Part shown: piece by piece, positions 9,130-21,418 of the stretch | How the letters are laid out: every line of letters begins with the position of its first letter | Position numbering within the stretch: the stretch's first letter is position 1 | Source: Variovorax sp. Root318D1 | GTDB lineage: Bacteria > Pseudomonadota > Gammaproteobacteria > Burkholderiales > Burkholderiaceae_C | DNA length: 64,000 bases | Assembly: GCF_001424835.1 (NCBI RefSeq) | Contig: NZ_LMCQ01000001.1 | Location: 5,602-69,601 of the forward strand | Direction of reading: 5' to 3' | Made by a program: the position numbers and the translations under genes | Notes under the pieces: generated by a model | Seen by the model: only the letters and a program-made list of their open reading frames with translations | Databases searched by the model: none | What the model was told of the DNA's origin: nothing

Positions 9130-10113
9130 ATGCGTGACCAGGCCCTCTTCGACAAGATCGATCTTCATCTGATCCGGGTGCTTCATACCGTGCTGACCGA
9201 TCGCAGCGTCTCGCGCGCAGCCATCCGCCTGGGCATGTACCAGCCGGCCGTCTCGGCCGCGCTGAAGCGCCTGCGCGAGCTGTCGGGCGATCCGCTCCTG
9301 GTGCGCTCGGGCTCCGGCATGGTGCCGACCGACGCGGGACTGCGGATGATCGAGCCCGCCGCCAGCATCCTGCGCGCGGCCGAGATGCTGTTCTCCGATG
9401 CGCGCGGCTTCGAGCCGCAGTCGGCGGCCACCACCTTTCGCATTGCCGCGAGCGACTACATGGACCCGCTCTTCCTGCCGATGCTGGTGGCGCACGTGAA
9501 GCGCGAGGCACCGCTGTGTCAGATCGAGATCCATGCGCTCTCTCCCGACTCGGACTACCACGGCCATCTGGCGCTCGGCCAGGTCGACCTGGTGATCGGC
9601 AACTGGCAAAAGCCCCCGGAAGACCTGCACATGGCGCGGCTCTTCGGCGACGAGGTGGTGTCTCTGGTGAACCAAGACCATCCGGCGGTGCGCCGCGGCT
9701 GGGACCTGGAAACCTGGCTTGCGGCCGAGCACATTGCGCCCACGCCCATGCACCCGGGCGGCCGCGGCATCATCGACCAGATGCTCGACGAGCTCGGGCG
9801 GCAGCGCAACATCACGGCGCGCTGTGCGCACTTCAGCCTCATTCCCGACATGGTGGCCTCGAGCCTGCTGGTGCTGACGACCGGCCGCCAGTACTGCGAG
9901 CGCTTCGCGGCGCGGCTGCCGGTGAAGATTCTCGACTGCCCCGTGGCGCTGCCGCGCCTCATGTACTACCAGCTCTGGCACGAGCGCACCCACTCGTCGA
10001 GCTCCGCGCGCTGGCTGCGCGAATGCATCAAGGGCGTGGCTTCGTCGCTGCGGCCTACGCCCTCGACGCCCGTGTCGCGTCTTGCGTTGACTGAATTTCC
10101 GGATCCGCCCTGA
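9130..10113 (+). CDS. LysR-family transcriptional regulator (purine catabolism)
   Basis: This 327-residue regulator has an N-terminal winged helix-turn-helix (about residues 10-65, with SRAAIRLGMYQPAVSAALKR) and a periplasmic-binding-like effector domain from ~95 (TTFRIAASDYMDP). It lies in the same direction as xdhAB and the purine permease gene, which suggests it controls one or both in response to a purine or purine breakdown product. That effector is an inference from location. An unusual feature is the Pro/Ser-rich C-terminal tail of ~25 residues. Confidence 0.85.
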   Translation: MRDQALFDKIDLHLIRVLHTVLTDRSVSRAAIRLGMYQPAVSAALKRLRELSGDPLLVRSGSGMVPTDAGLRMIEPAASILRAAEMLFSDARGFEPQSAATTFRIAASDYMDPLFLPMLVAHVKREAPLCQIEIHALSPDSDYHGHLALGQVDLVIGNWQKPPEDLHMARLFGDEVVSLVNQDHPAVRRGWDLETWLAAEHIAPTPMHPGGRGIIDQMLDELGRQRNITARCAHFSLIPDMVASSLLVLTTGRQYCERFAARLPVKILDCPVALPRLMYYQLWHERTHSSSSARWLRECIKGVASSLRPTPSTPVSRLALTEFPDPP

Positions 10114-10190
10114 AGCCTTCGGCCGCGCCGGCGACGTGGCACGGGCAACGATGAATCAATCGCCAAATACAAAAGCTGGAGACAAGCGAA

Positions 10191-11582
10191 ATGAACAGGT
10201 TTGAAGAGGTGCCCAAGGTCACCGACTCCCGTGCCTCGGGGAGCACCGAGGCCGCGCGCCCGCGCACCGCGCCGCACAGCGCGAACTGGCTTGAACGCAT
10301 GTTCAAGCTCACCGAGCACAACACCACGGTGCGCACCGAGGTCATCGCAGGGCTCACCACCTTCCTCACGATGGCCTACATCATCTTCGTGAACCCGTCG
10401 ATCCTCGGCGACGCGGGCATGCCGAAGGGCTCGGTCTTCGTGGCCACCTGCCTGATCGCCGCGGTCGGCACGCTGATCATGGGTCTTTATGCCAACTACC
10501 CGATCGCCATGGCGCCGGGCATGGGCCTGAACGCCTACTTCGCCTACGTGGTGGTGCTGGGCATGGGCTACACGTGGCAGGTGGCGCTGGGCGCGGTGTT
10601 CATCTCGGGCTGTTTGTTCCTGATCGTCACGGTCACGGGGTTGCGAGAGCTTTTCATACAAGGCATACCGCAGTCGCTGCGAACGGCGATCACCGTGGGC
10701 ATCGGTATGTTCCTGGCGCTCATCGCGCTCAAGAGTGCGGGCGTGGTGGCGGCATCGCCGGCCACCTTCGTCACGCTGGGCGACCTGCATTCGGCGCCGG
10801 TGGTGCTGGCGACGCTGGGCTTCCTGGTCATTGTGGTGCTCGACCGGCTCAAGGTGCGCGGCGCCATCCTGATCGGCATCATGCTGGTGACGGTGCTGTC
10901 GTTCTTCTTTGGCGGCAACAAGTTCCATGGCGTGTTCGACGCGCCGCCGTCCATCGCGCCCACCTTCATGCAGCTGGACATCCTGGGCGCGCTCAAGGGC
11001 GGCATCCTGAACGTGGTGTTGGTGTTCTTTCTGGTCGAGATGTTCGACGCCACCGGTACGCTGATGGGCGTGGCCAAGCGCGCCGGCCTGCTCGTGCCCG
11101 GCAAGATGGAACGCATGAACAAGGCCTTGCTGGCCGACAGCGGCGCCATCTTCGCGGGCTCGCTGCTCGGCACCTCGAGCACCACCGCCTATGTGGAAAG
11201 CGCGGCCGGCGTGCAGGCCGGCGGCCGCACCGGCCTCACGGCCGTGGTGGTGGCGGTGCTCTTCCTCGCCTGTCTCATGATCTCGCCGCTCGCGGGCTCG
11301 GTGCCGGCCTATGCCACCGCACCGGCGCTGCTCTTCGTGGGCTGCCTGATGCTGCGCGATCTGGTCGAGCTTGAGTGGGAGGACACGACCGAGGTGATCC
11401 CGGCCGTCGTGACCGCGCTGGCCATGCCTTTCACCTACTCGATCGCCAACGGCCTGGCCTTCGGATTCATCACCTACGCGGTGCTCAAGCTCTTCACCGG
11501 GCGGGCACGGGAAGTGCATGCAATGGTCTGGGTGATCGCGGCGATCTTCCTGTTCAAGTTTGTCTATGTAGGAGGACACTGA
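10191..11582 (+). CDS. NCS2-family purine base permease (AzgA-like)
   Basis: This 463-residue polytopic inner-membrane protein resembles the AzgA/GhxP-type branch of the NCS2 family, which imports adenine, guanine or hypoxanthine with protons. An N-terminal cytosolic segment of ~40 residues precedes the family block TEVIAGLTTFLTMAYIIFVN. Further motifs are APGMGLNAYFAYVVVLGMG and GTSSTTAYVESAAGVQAGGR. The neighbourhood (xanthine dehydrogenase, nucleoside ABC transporter, deaminases) supports a purine base as substrate. Start ATG 10191 has GGAGACAAG upstream. Confidence 0.9.
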   Translation: MNRFEEVPKVTDSRASGSTEAARPRTAPHSANWLERMFKLTEHNTTVRTEVIAGLTTFLTMAYIIFVNPSILGDAGMPKGSVFVATCLIAAVGTLIMGLYANYPIAMAPGMGLNAYFAYVVVLGMGYTWQVALGAVFISGCLFLIVTVTGLRELFIQGIPQSLRTAITVGIGMFLALIALKSAGVVAASPATFVTLGDLHSAPVVLATLGFLVIVVLDRLKVRGAILIGIMLVTVLSFFFGGNKFHGVFDAPPSIAPTFMQLDILGALKGGILNVVLVFFLVEMFDATGTLMGVAKRAGLLVPGKMERMNKALLADSGAIFAGSLLGTSSTTAYVESAAGVQAGGRTGLTAVVVAVLFLACLMISPLAGSVPAYATAPALLFVGCLMLRDLVELEWEDTTEVIPAVVTALAMPFTYSIANGLAFGFITYAVLKLFTGRAREVHAMVWVIAAIFLFKFVYVGGH

Positions 11583-11681
11583 ACGCACCCGCGGGTGCCG
11601 ATGATCGCGGGCACGCCATTAGACTTGTAGCCATGTTTTCCGCTTGTTGCTGTTGAACGAGACAACCCCACTGAACCCGGT

Positions 11682-13211
11682 ATGACAACTCCCAGACTCC
11701 AGCTCGCGAACATCACCAAGCGCTACCCCGCGGTGGTGGCCAACAGCGACATTTCGCTGGCCGTGGCGCCCGGCGAGATTCACGCCGTGCTCGGCGAGAA
11801 CGGCGCCGGCAAATCGACCCTGATGAAGATCATCTACGGCTCGGTCAAGCCCGACGAAGGCACGGTCACCTTCGATGGCCAGGCGGTGGCGCTGCGCAAC
11901 CCGCAGCAGGCGAGGGCGCTGGGCATCAGCATGGTGTTCCAGCACTTCAGCCTGTTCGACACGCTCACGGTGGCCGAGAACGTGTGGCTGGGCCTGGACA
12001 AGTCGCTGCAGCTGGCTGAAGTGGCGCGCAGCATCACGTCCAAGGCGAGCGAATACGGCCTGGACATCGATCCCTCGCGGCCGGTGCACACACTGTCGGT
12101 GGGCGAGATGCAGCGGGTCGAGATCATCCGCGCGCTGCTCACCAACCCCAAGCTGCTGATCCTGGACGAGCCGACCTCGGTGCTCACGCCGCAGGCGGTG
12201 ATCAAGCTTTTCAGCGTGCTCAACAAGCTGGCTTCGGAAGGCTGCAGCATCCTCTACATCAGCCACAAGCTGCACGAGATCCGCGAGCTGTGCACGGCCT
12301 GCACGGTGCTGCGCGGCGGCAAGGTCACGGGGGTGTGCAATCCACAGAACGAAAGCAACGAGTCGCTCTCGCGCCTGATGATCGGCAGCGAGCCGCCGCC
12401 CTTGCAGCACCGGCCGGTGCATGCGGGCGCGGTGGCGCTGCGGGTCAATGGGCTCACGCTGGCGCGCGAAGACCAGTTCGGCGTCGACCTCGACGGCATT
12501 TCGTTCGAGGTGCGCGCCGGCGAGGTGGTCGGTATTGCGGGCGTGTCGGGCAACGGACAGAAAGAGCTGCTCTACACGCTCTCGGGCGAGGACGTGCGGG
12601 CCGAAGCGGCCATGGTGCAGGTGTTCGACAAGCCGGCCGGCCGGCTCCGGCCGCGTGCGCGGCGCGCCATGGGCCTGCACTTCGTGCCCGAGGAGCGGCT
12701 GGGCCGCGGCGCGGTGCCCACGCTGGGGCTCGCGCACAACCTGCTGCTCACGCGCAGCAACGCTGTGGGCAAGGGCGGCTGGATCCGTACGGCCGCGCTC
12801 GAGAAGCATGCCAAGGCGATCATCACGCGCTTCAACGTCAAGGCCGGCGGCCCAGGCGCGGCGGCGCGTTCGCTCTCGGGCGGCAATCTGCAAAAGTACA
12901 TCGTCGGCCGCGAGATCGACGCGAATCCCAAGCTCTTCATCGTCTCGCAGCCGACCTGGGGCGTCGACGTGGGCGCGGCCGCGCTGATCCGCGGCGAGAT
13001 TCTTGCACTGCGCGACGCAGGCTGCGCCGTGCTGGTGGTCAGCGAAGAGCTCGACGAACTGTTCGACATCAGCGATCGGCTGCACGTGATTGCCAAGGGC
13101 CGGATGTCGCCTTCGATCGACCGCGCGGCCGCCACGCTGCCGCAGATCGGCGAATGGATGAGCGGTCTTTGGGAAGGACAGAAGAACAAGAAGGAGGCGG
13201 CCCATGTTTAA
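11682..13211 (+). CDS. Nucleoside-type ABC transporter, double ATPase subunit
   Basis: This 509-residue protein carries two ABC domains in one chain, as in NupA/RbsA-like subunits of BMP-dependent nucleoside importers. Domain 1 has Walker A GENGAGKST (~39-47), signature LSVGEMQRVEI and Walker B LLILDEPTS. Domain 2 has a degenerate Walker A (GVSGNGQKE), signature LSGGNLQKYIVGREID and an altered Walker B (FIVSQPTWGVD), which is usual for this family. Its last 8 bases overlap the permease gene. It serves the BMP lipoprotein at 15462. Confidence 0.92.
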   Translation: MTTPRLQLANITKRYPAVVANSDISLAVAPGEIHAVLGENGAGKSTLMKIIYGSVKPDEGTVTFDGQAVALRNPQQARALGISMVFQHFSLFDTLTVAENVWLGLDKSLQLAEVARSITSKASEYGLDIDPSRPVHTLSVGEMQRVEIIRALLTNPKLLILDEPTSVLTPQAVIKLFSVLNKLASEGCSILYISHKLHEIRELCTACTVLRGGKVTGVCNPQNESNESLSRLMIGSEPPPLQHRPVHAGAVALRVNGLTLAREDQFGVDLDGISFEVRAGEVVGIAGVSGNGQKELLYTLSGEDVRAEAAMVQVFDKPAGRLRPRARRAMGLHFVPEERLGRGAVPTLGLAHNLLLTRSNAVGKGGWIRTAALEKHAKAIITRFNVKAGGPGAAARSLSGGNLQKYIVGREIDANPKLFIVSQPTWGVDVGAAALIRGEILALRDAGCAVLVVSEELDELFDISDRLHVIAKGRMSPSIDRAAATLPQIGEWMSGLWEGQKNKKEAAHV

Positions 13212-14355
13212 GCTCGAACCCCGTCCGGAGCTTTCGCGCTTCTGGACTTTTGCCTCGCCGATCCTGGCGTTGTTGATCACCGTGCTGATCGGCGTGGCGT
13301 TGTTCGCCGCGCTCGGCAAGGACCCGGTGAAGGGCCTGCTGGTGTTCTTCTACGAACCCATCAAGAGCGGCTACGCGATCGGCGAGCTGACGATCAAGGC
13401 GACGCCGCTGCTCATCATCGCGCTCGGGCTGGCGGTGTGCTTCCGCTCCAACGTGTGGAACATCGGTGCCGAGGGCCAGTTCGTGTTCGGCGCCATCGCC
13501 GCGGGCGGTGTCGCGCTGCTGGCCGACAAGAACACCGGCTCGTGGATCGTGGTGGCCATCCTGATCGCGGGCACGGTCGGCGGCATGGTGTGGGCCGGCA
13601 TCGTGGCGTTCCTGCGCGACAAGTTCAATGCCAACGAAATTCTGGTGAGCCTGATGCTGGTGTACGTGGCCACGCTGCTGCTCGGCTACATGGTGTTCGG
13701 TCCCTGGAAGGATCCGCACGGCTACAACTTTCCGCAGTCCAAGACCTTCGAGGCGGTGACGCAGATTCCGCGGCTCTTCAAGGGTTCGCGCGTGAGCATC
13801 GGGCTGATCATCGCGCTGTTGGGCGTGGGCGTGCTTTGGGTGTTTTTGTTCCGCACGCGGGCGGGTTTTGCGCAGCAGGTCGGCGGGCTCGCGCCGGCGG
13901 CCGCGCGTTACGCGGGATTCTCGGCGAGGCGCGCCATCTGGATCGCGCTGCTCACCTCGGGCGGCGCGGCGGGCCTGGCCGGCGCGCTCGAAGTGGCGGG
14001 GCCGCTGGGCCAGCTCACGCCGTATGTGCCGGCGGGCTACGGCTTCGCGGCGATCATCGTGGCCTTCGTCGGCCGGTTGCATCCGGTGGGGATGGTGTTC
14101 TCGGCCATCCTCATGAGCATGTTCTACATCGGCGGCGAGCTTGCGCAGTCGCGCCTCGGCCTGCCCAAGTCGCTCACGGGGGTGTTCCAGGGGCTGCTGC
14201 TCTTTACGCTGCTGGCCTGCGACACGCTCATCGCCTATCGCATCCGGGGCAAGGCGGCCCTCAAGGCGCCAACGGCCGGAGGGGCGACTTCGTCGCTGCA
14301 GGCCAGCACGCCGATCACTGCGCCTGCTGCGCGTTCGACTGAAGGAGCGCTCTAG
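13204..14355 (+). CDS. Nucleoside-type ABC transporter permease 1
   Basis: This 383-residue inner-membrane permease belongs to the branched-chain/ribose-type family used with BMP binding proteins. Characteristic blocks are NVWNIGAEGQFVFGAIAAGG, RDKFNANEILVSLMLVYVA and GYGFAAIIVAFVGRLHPVGM. The start overlaps the ATPase gene by 8 bases. The C-terminal ~30 residues are Ala/Thr/Ser-rich and dispensable-looking. It is expected to pair with the second permease at 14493. Confidence 0.92.
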   Translation: MFKLEPRPELSRFWTFASPILALLITVLIGVALFAALGKDPVKGLLVFFYEPIKSGYAIGELTIKATPLLIIALGLAVCFRSNVWNIGAEGQFVFGAIAAGGVALLADKNTGSWIVVAILIAGTVGGMVWAGIVAFLRDKFNANEILVSLMLVYVATLLLGYMVFGPWKDPHGYNFPQSKTFEAVTQIPRLFKGSRVSIGLIIALLGVGVLWVFLFRTRAGFAQQVGGLAPAAARYAGFSARRAIWIALLTSGGAAGLAGALEVAGPLGQLTPYVPAGYGFAAIIVAFVGRLHPVGMVFSAILMSMFYIGGELAQSRLGLPKSLTGVFQGLLLFTLLACDTLIAYRIRGKAALKAPTAGGATSSLQASTPITAPAARSTEGAL

Positions 14356-14356
14356 G

Positions 14357-14491
14357 ATGAACGCCTGTTTTTCTATTCGACGCGCTGTGCATGCTTGTTC
14401 AAGGCGCGCTCCCGCCGACGCGGTACCCGGTGGCCTGTGCACGCGCCCCGAACAAGAGCATCAAGCAAGCAACCCGCGCTGGAGTAAATGA
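14357..14491 (+). CDS. Possible 44-residue ORF between the two permease genes
   Basis: The spacing between the two permease genes is unusually long (137 bases) and is filled by a frame starting ATG just after the permease 1 stop and ending two bases before the permease 2 ATG. The product (MNACFSIRRAVHACSRRAP...) is Arg/Cys-rich and matches no family I know. It could be a translated coupler or leader, or simply chance. Confidence 0.2.
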   Translation: MNACFSIRRAVHACSRRAPADAVPGGLCTRPEQEHQASNPRWSK

Positions 14492-14492
14492 A

Positions 14493-15413
14493 ATGGACAG
14501 CTACGCACTCTTGCTAGGCTCCACCCTGAGCGCGGGAACGGTCCTCGCAATCGCGGCATTGGGCCTCCTGATCAACGAAAAGGCCGGCATCGTCAACCTC
14601 GGGGCCGAGGGCATGATGCTCTGCGCCGCCATCGCGGGTTTTGCGACGGTCGTCATCACGCGCAACCCTTGGCTCGGCTTTCTGGCCGGCATGGCGGCAG
14701 GTGCGTTGCTTGCGGCCTTCTTCGGCGTGCTGGTGATCTGGCTCAACACCAACCAGTACGCCACCGGCCTTGCGCTTAGCCTCTTCGGCGTCGGTTTCTC
14801 CGCGTTCCTGGGCATCAACTTCGTGCAGGCCAAGTTGCCCGAGAGCGTGTCGTACGCGGTGCCGGTGCTCAGCGACATTCCGCTCATCGGACCGGCGCTT
14901 TTCCGCCACCACCCAATGGTGTATTTCGCGGTCGTCCTGACCTTCGGCCTCATCTGGTTTCTCTACCGCACGCGCGCCGGACTGGTGCTGCGTTCGGTCG
15001 GCGAGTCGCCAGAATCGGCGCACGCGCTGGGCTACCCGGTGCGGCGCATCCGCTTCCTCGCGGTGATCGTCGGCGGCGCGCTGTGCGGGTTGGCGGGCGC
15101 GTACCTATCGACCGTCTATACACCGCTGTGGGTCGAGGGCATGGTCGCTGGCCGAGGCTGGATTGCGCTGGCGCTCACCACCTTTGCCACCTGGCGGCCG
15201 ATCCGCGTGCTGCTGGGCGCCTACCTGTTCGGCGGCGTCTCGATGCTGGGTTTCCATCTACAGAGCAGCGGCGTCGACGTGCCGCCGCAGTTCCTCAGCA
15301 TGCTCCAGTACATCGCGCCCATCGTGGTGCTGGCGCTGATTTCGCGCAATCCTGCCTTCATTCGCATCAACATGCCGGCCTCGATTGGGAAGCCGTTCTA
15401 CCCCGGCTCATAA
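14493..15413 (+). CDS. Nucleoside-type ABC transporter permease 2
   Basis: This 306-residue permease is the partner of the 13204 permease. Family blocks include INEKAGIVNLGAEGMMLCAA, YATGLALSLFGVGFSAFLG and GRGWIALALTTFATWRPIRV. ATG 14493 is preferred over an upstream ATG at 14391 because GGAG at 14481-14484 lies eight bases before it and MDSYALLLGSTLSAGT begins the family homology. It is likely an inner-membrane protein with eight or more helices. Confidence 0.92.
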   Translation: MDSYALLLGSTLSAGTVLAIAALGLLINEKAGIVNLGAEGMMLCAAIAGFATVVITRNPWLGFLAGMAAGALLAAFFGVLVIWLNTNQYATGLALSLFGVGFSAFLGINFVQAKLPESVSYAVPVLSDIPLIGPALFRHHPMVYFAVVLTFGLIWFLYRTRAGLVLRSVGESPESAHALGYPVRRIRFLAVIVGGALCGLAGAYLSTVYTPLWVEGMVAGRGWIALALTTFATWRPIRVLLGAYLFGGVSMLGFHLQSSGVDVPPQFLSMLQYIAPIVVLALISRNPAFIRINMPASIGKPFYPGS

Positions 15414-15461
15414 TCTCGCTTCTCGATTCCGCCAACCTGTCCTTTTTGAGGATTTTCGACA

Positions 15462-16631
15462 ATGAATGATCTGAACAAGCGCTCCCTGCTCAAGCTGGCC
15501 GCCCTCACGGCGGTCGCTTCGGCGGCCCTGATCGGCTGCGGCAAGAAAGAGGAAGCCGCTGCACCGGCCGCGACCCCCGCACCGGCGCCGGCACCCACTG
15601 CCGCCGCACCGGCACCGGCTGCGCCGCTCAACATCGCATTCGCCTACATCGGCCCGGTCGGAGATGGCGGCTGGACCTTCGCGCACGACAACGGCCGCAA
15701 GGCGCTCGAGAAGGAATTCGGCGACAAGATCAAGACCACCTTCGTCGAGAGCGTGCCCGAGGGCGCCGACGCCGAGCGCGTGTTCCGCGACATGGTCGGC
15801 CAAGGCAACAAGCTGATCTTCGGTACCACCTTCGGCTACATGGAACCAATGCTCAAGGTGGCCACCGACAGCAAGGACGTGAAGTTCGAGCATGCCACCG
15901 GCTACAAGACGGCCGAGAACATGCGCACCTACGACAGCCGCACTTATGAAGGCGCCTACATGGCCGGCGTGATCGCCGGTGCCATGACCAAGACCAACAC
16001 GCTCGGCGTGGTGGGCTCGGTGCCCATTCCCGAGGTGCTGCGCAACATCAACAGCTTCACGATGGGTGCCCAGTCGGTCAACCCGAAGATCACCACCAAG
16101 GTGGTGTGGGTCAACGAATGGTTCAGCCCGCCGAAGGAAACCGAAGCCGCCACCGCGCTCATCAACGGCGGCGCCGACGTGCTGTTCCAGAACACCGATT
16201 CGCCCGCCGTGCTCAAGACCGCGCAGGAAAAAGGCAAGCGCGCCTTCGGCTGGGATTCCGACATGACCGCCTACGGCCCCAAGGCCCACCTGGCCTCGGC
16301 CACCATCAACTGGGCCCCGTACTACATCAAGGCCACCAAGGACGCGCTCGAAGGCAAGTGGGCCACCGGCCAGAGCTGGTGGGGCGTGAAGGAAGGCGCC
16401 ATCGACATCGTCTCGATCGCCGAGGACGTGCCGGCCGAAATCAAGACCAAGGTCGAAGACGTGAAGAAGGGCCTGAAGGACGGCAGCTTCGTGATCTGGA
16501 AGGGTCCGATCCTCGGCCAGGACGGCAAGGAAGTGGTTGCCAAGGATGCCGTGGCCGACGACAAGTTCCTGTCGGGCGTGAACTTCTACGTCAAGGGCGT
16601 GGAAGGCAAGGTGCCGGGCGACAAGAAGTAA
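15462..16631 (+). CDS. BMP-family nucleoside-binding lipoprotein of the ABC transporter
   Basis: This 389-residue protein has a lipoprotein signal with lipobox LIGC (Cys26), an Ala/Pro linker (about 30-55) and a PnrA/BMP substrate-binding domain (INIAFAYIGPVGDGG-like start, then VPEGADAERVFRDMVGQGN and FGYMEPMLKVA). In the family these proteins capture purine nucleosides. It is the fourth gene of the ATPase-permease-permease-binding-protein operon and is followed by a strong intrinsic terminator, so the transporter operon ends here. Confidence 0.93.
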   Translation: MNDLNKRSLLKLAALTAVASAALIGCGKKEEAAAPAATPAPAPAPTAAAPAPAAPLNIAFAYIGPVGDGGWTFAHDNGRKALEKEFGDKIKTTFVESVPEGADAERVFRDMVGQGNKLIFGTTFGYMEPMLKVATDSKDVKFEHATGYKTAENMRTYDSRTYEGAYMAGVIAGAMTKTNTLGVVGSVPIPEVLRNINSFTMGAQSVNPKITTKVVWVNEWFSPPKETEAATALINGGADVLFQNTDSPAVLKTAQEKGKRAFGWDSDMTAYGPKAHLASATINWAPYYIKATKDALEGKWATGQSWWGVKEGAIDIVSIAEDVPAEIKTKVEDVKKGLKDGSFVIWKGPILGQDGKEVVAKDAVADDKFLSGVNFYVKGVEGKVPGDKK

Positions 16632-16663
16632 TCGCTGCGCCTACTGCGGCACGCGTAAATAAT

Positions 16664-16691
16664 GGGTCGCCCGCGGGCGACCCTTTTTTTT
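16664..16691 (+). terminator. Rho-independent terminator after the nucleoside ABC operon
   Basis: GGGTCGCC (16664-16671) pairs with GGCGACCC (16676-16683) around a CGCG loop, followed by eight Ts (16684-16691). The next gene begins only three bases later. Confidence 0.9.
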
Positions 16692-16693
16692 GA

Positions 16694-20287
<3,594 letters not shown>

Positions 20288-20385
20288 GTCGAGGCGCAGT
20301 GTCCGCCCTTGCAAAGGTTTTGAAAATCAGAAAATAATGAGCCGATCATTCGATAAAACAGGACGATTGAACAAGGAAGAAATCC

Positions 20386-21330
20386 ATGTCCCAGGTGATG
20401 TTCGATCTCGACGTGCTGCGCAGTTTTTCCACCGGGATTGCGCTCGGCAGCTATGCGCGGGCGGCCGACAAGCTGGGCCGCTCGACGTCGGCCGTGAGCG
20501 CGCAGCTCAAGAAACTCGAGGCGCAGGCGGGCACCGTGCTGTTCCGCAAAGCCGGCCGCGGGCTGGAGCTCACCGATGCGGGCGAAACGCTGCTTGCCTA
20601 TGCGCACCGCATGCTCGAACTCAACGAGGAAGCCGGCGCCGCGATGCGCGGTGCAGACTTGCAGGGCTGGGTGCGGCTCGGCCTGCAGGAAGACTTCGGC
20701 GAGACGCTGCTGCCTGCCGTGCTCGGTCGTTTTTCGCGCGCACACCCCAAGGTGCGCATCGAAGCCTGCGTGGCGCGCAGCGCGGAATTGCGCGAGCGGC
20801 TCGAACTCCGGCAGCTCGACCTTGCATTGGTGTGGGACACCGGCGACCAGATGACGCCGCACGGCGAGCGCGTGGCGCGCCTGCCGTTACAGTGGATCGG
20901 GCCGAGGGCGCCCGATGCGCTCGACGCGGCCTGGTGGAAGGAGCGCGAGCGCCGGCTCGGCGCGCGCAAGAGCAAGGAGCCGCTGCCGCTGGTGCTGCTC
21001 GACGCGCCGTGCCCGCTGCGCGACATCGTCACCTCCGCGCTCGATCGCGCGGGAACGCCGTGGCGCCATGCATTCACCAGTGCCAGCCTTGCGGCGCTAT
21101 GGGCCGCCACCTCGGCCGGGCTGGGGCTCTCGGTGCGCACGCCCTTCGGCCTGCCCGCGCACGTGCGCGCCATCGACCGCACTGCGGTCGGCCTTCCGGC
21201 GCTGCCGCAGATGTCGCTCACACTCTATCGCGCGCAGGCCGCGGCCGAGGCGCCGGTGGGCCGGCTGGCCACGCTGCTGCTGGAGGCCGTGCGGCAGCAT
21301 GTCCAGGCGGACCCGGCGCAGCTTCACTGA
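20386..21330 (+). CDS. LysR-family regulator divergent from the MFS gene
   Basis: This 314-residue regulator has an N-terminal helix-turn-helix (SYARAADKLGRSTSAVSAQL, about 20-40) and an effector-binding domain from ~90. It is divergent from the MFS gene with 98 bases between starts, which suggests it regulates that gene and itself. A strong terminator follows, separating it from the BMP gene. Confidence 0.87.
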   Translation: MSQVMFDLDVLRSFSTGIALGSYARAADKLGRSTSAVSAQLKKLEAQAGTVLFRKAGRGLELTDAGETLLAYAHRMLELNEEAGAAMRGADLQGWVRLGLQEDFGETLLPAVLGRFSRAHPKVRIEACVARSAELRERLELRQLDLALVWDTGDQMTPHGERVARLPLQWIGPRAPDALDAAWWKERERRLGARKSKEPLPLVLLDAPCPLRDIVTSALDRAGTPWRHAFTSASLAALWAATSAGLGLSVRTPFGLPAHVRAIDRTAVGLPALPQMSLTLYRAQAAAEAPVGRLATLLLEAVRQHVQADPAQLH

Positions 21331-21353
21331 ACAGCGCCCGCTAAAATCCGCAC

Positions 21354-21389
21354 CCCGCAGCCGGGCGTCCCGGCCGGCTGCGGGTTTTT
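21354..21389 (+). terminator. Rho-independent terminator between LysR and BMP genes
   Basis: A perfect 11-base stem, CCCGCAGCCGG (21354-21364) and CCGGCTGCGGG (21374-21384), with a 9-base loop, is followed by TTTTT. It ends the LysR message 30 bases before the next start; it could instead act as an attenuator if transcription of the BMP gene begins upstream. Confidence 0.9.
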
Positions 21390-21418
21390 GCTTTTCCGGG
21401 GCCATGTAGAGGACCACC

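Noticed and set aside
6931-9993. Very long open frame on the minus strand (about 1020 codons) opposite xdhB and the LysR gene
   Set aside because: It is a high-GC antisense shadow: Arg/His/Val-rich product, no family match, and the plus strand encodes complete conserved enzymes.
10114-10190. Possible purine or xanthine riboswitch before the NCS2 permease
   Set aside because: Leader is only 77 bases and I see no convincing conserved aptamer pattern.
13204-14355. Reading the nucleoside-type permeases as branched-chain amino-acid transporters
   Set aside because: The BMP lipoprotein and double ATPase in the same operon and the purine setting favour nucleosides.
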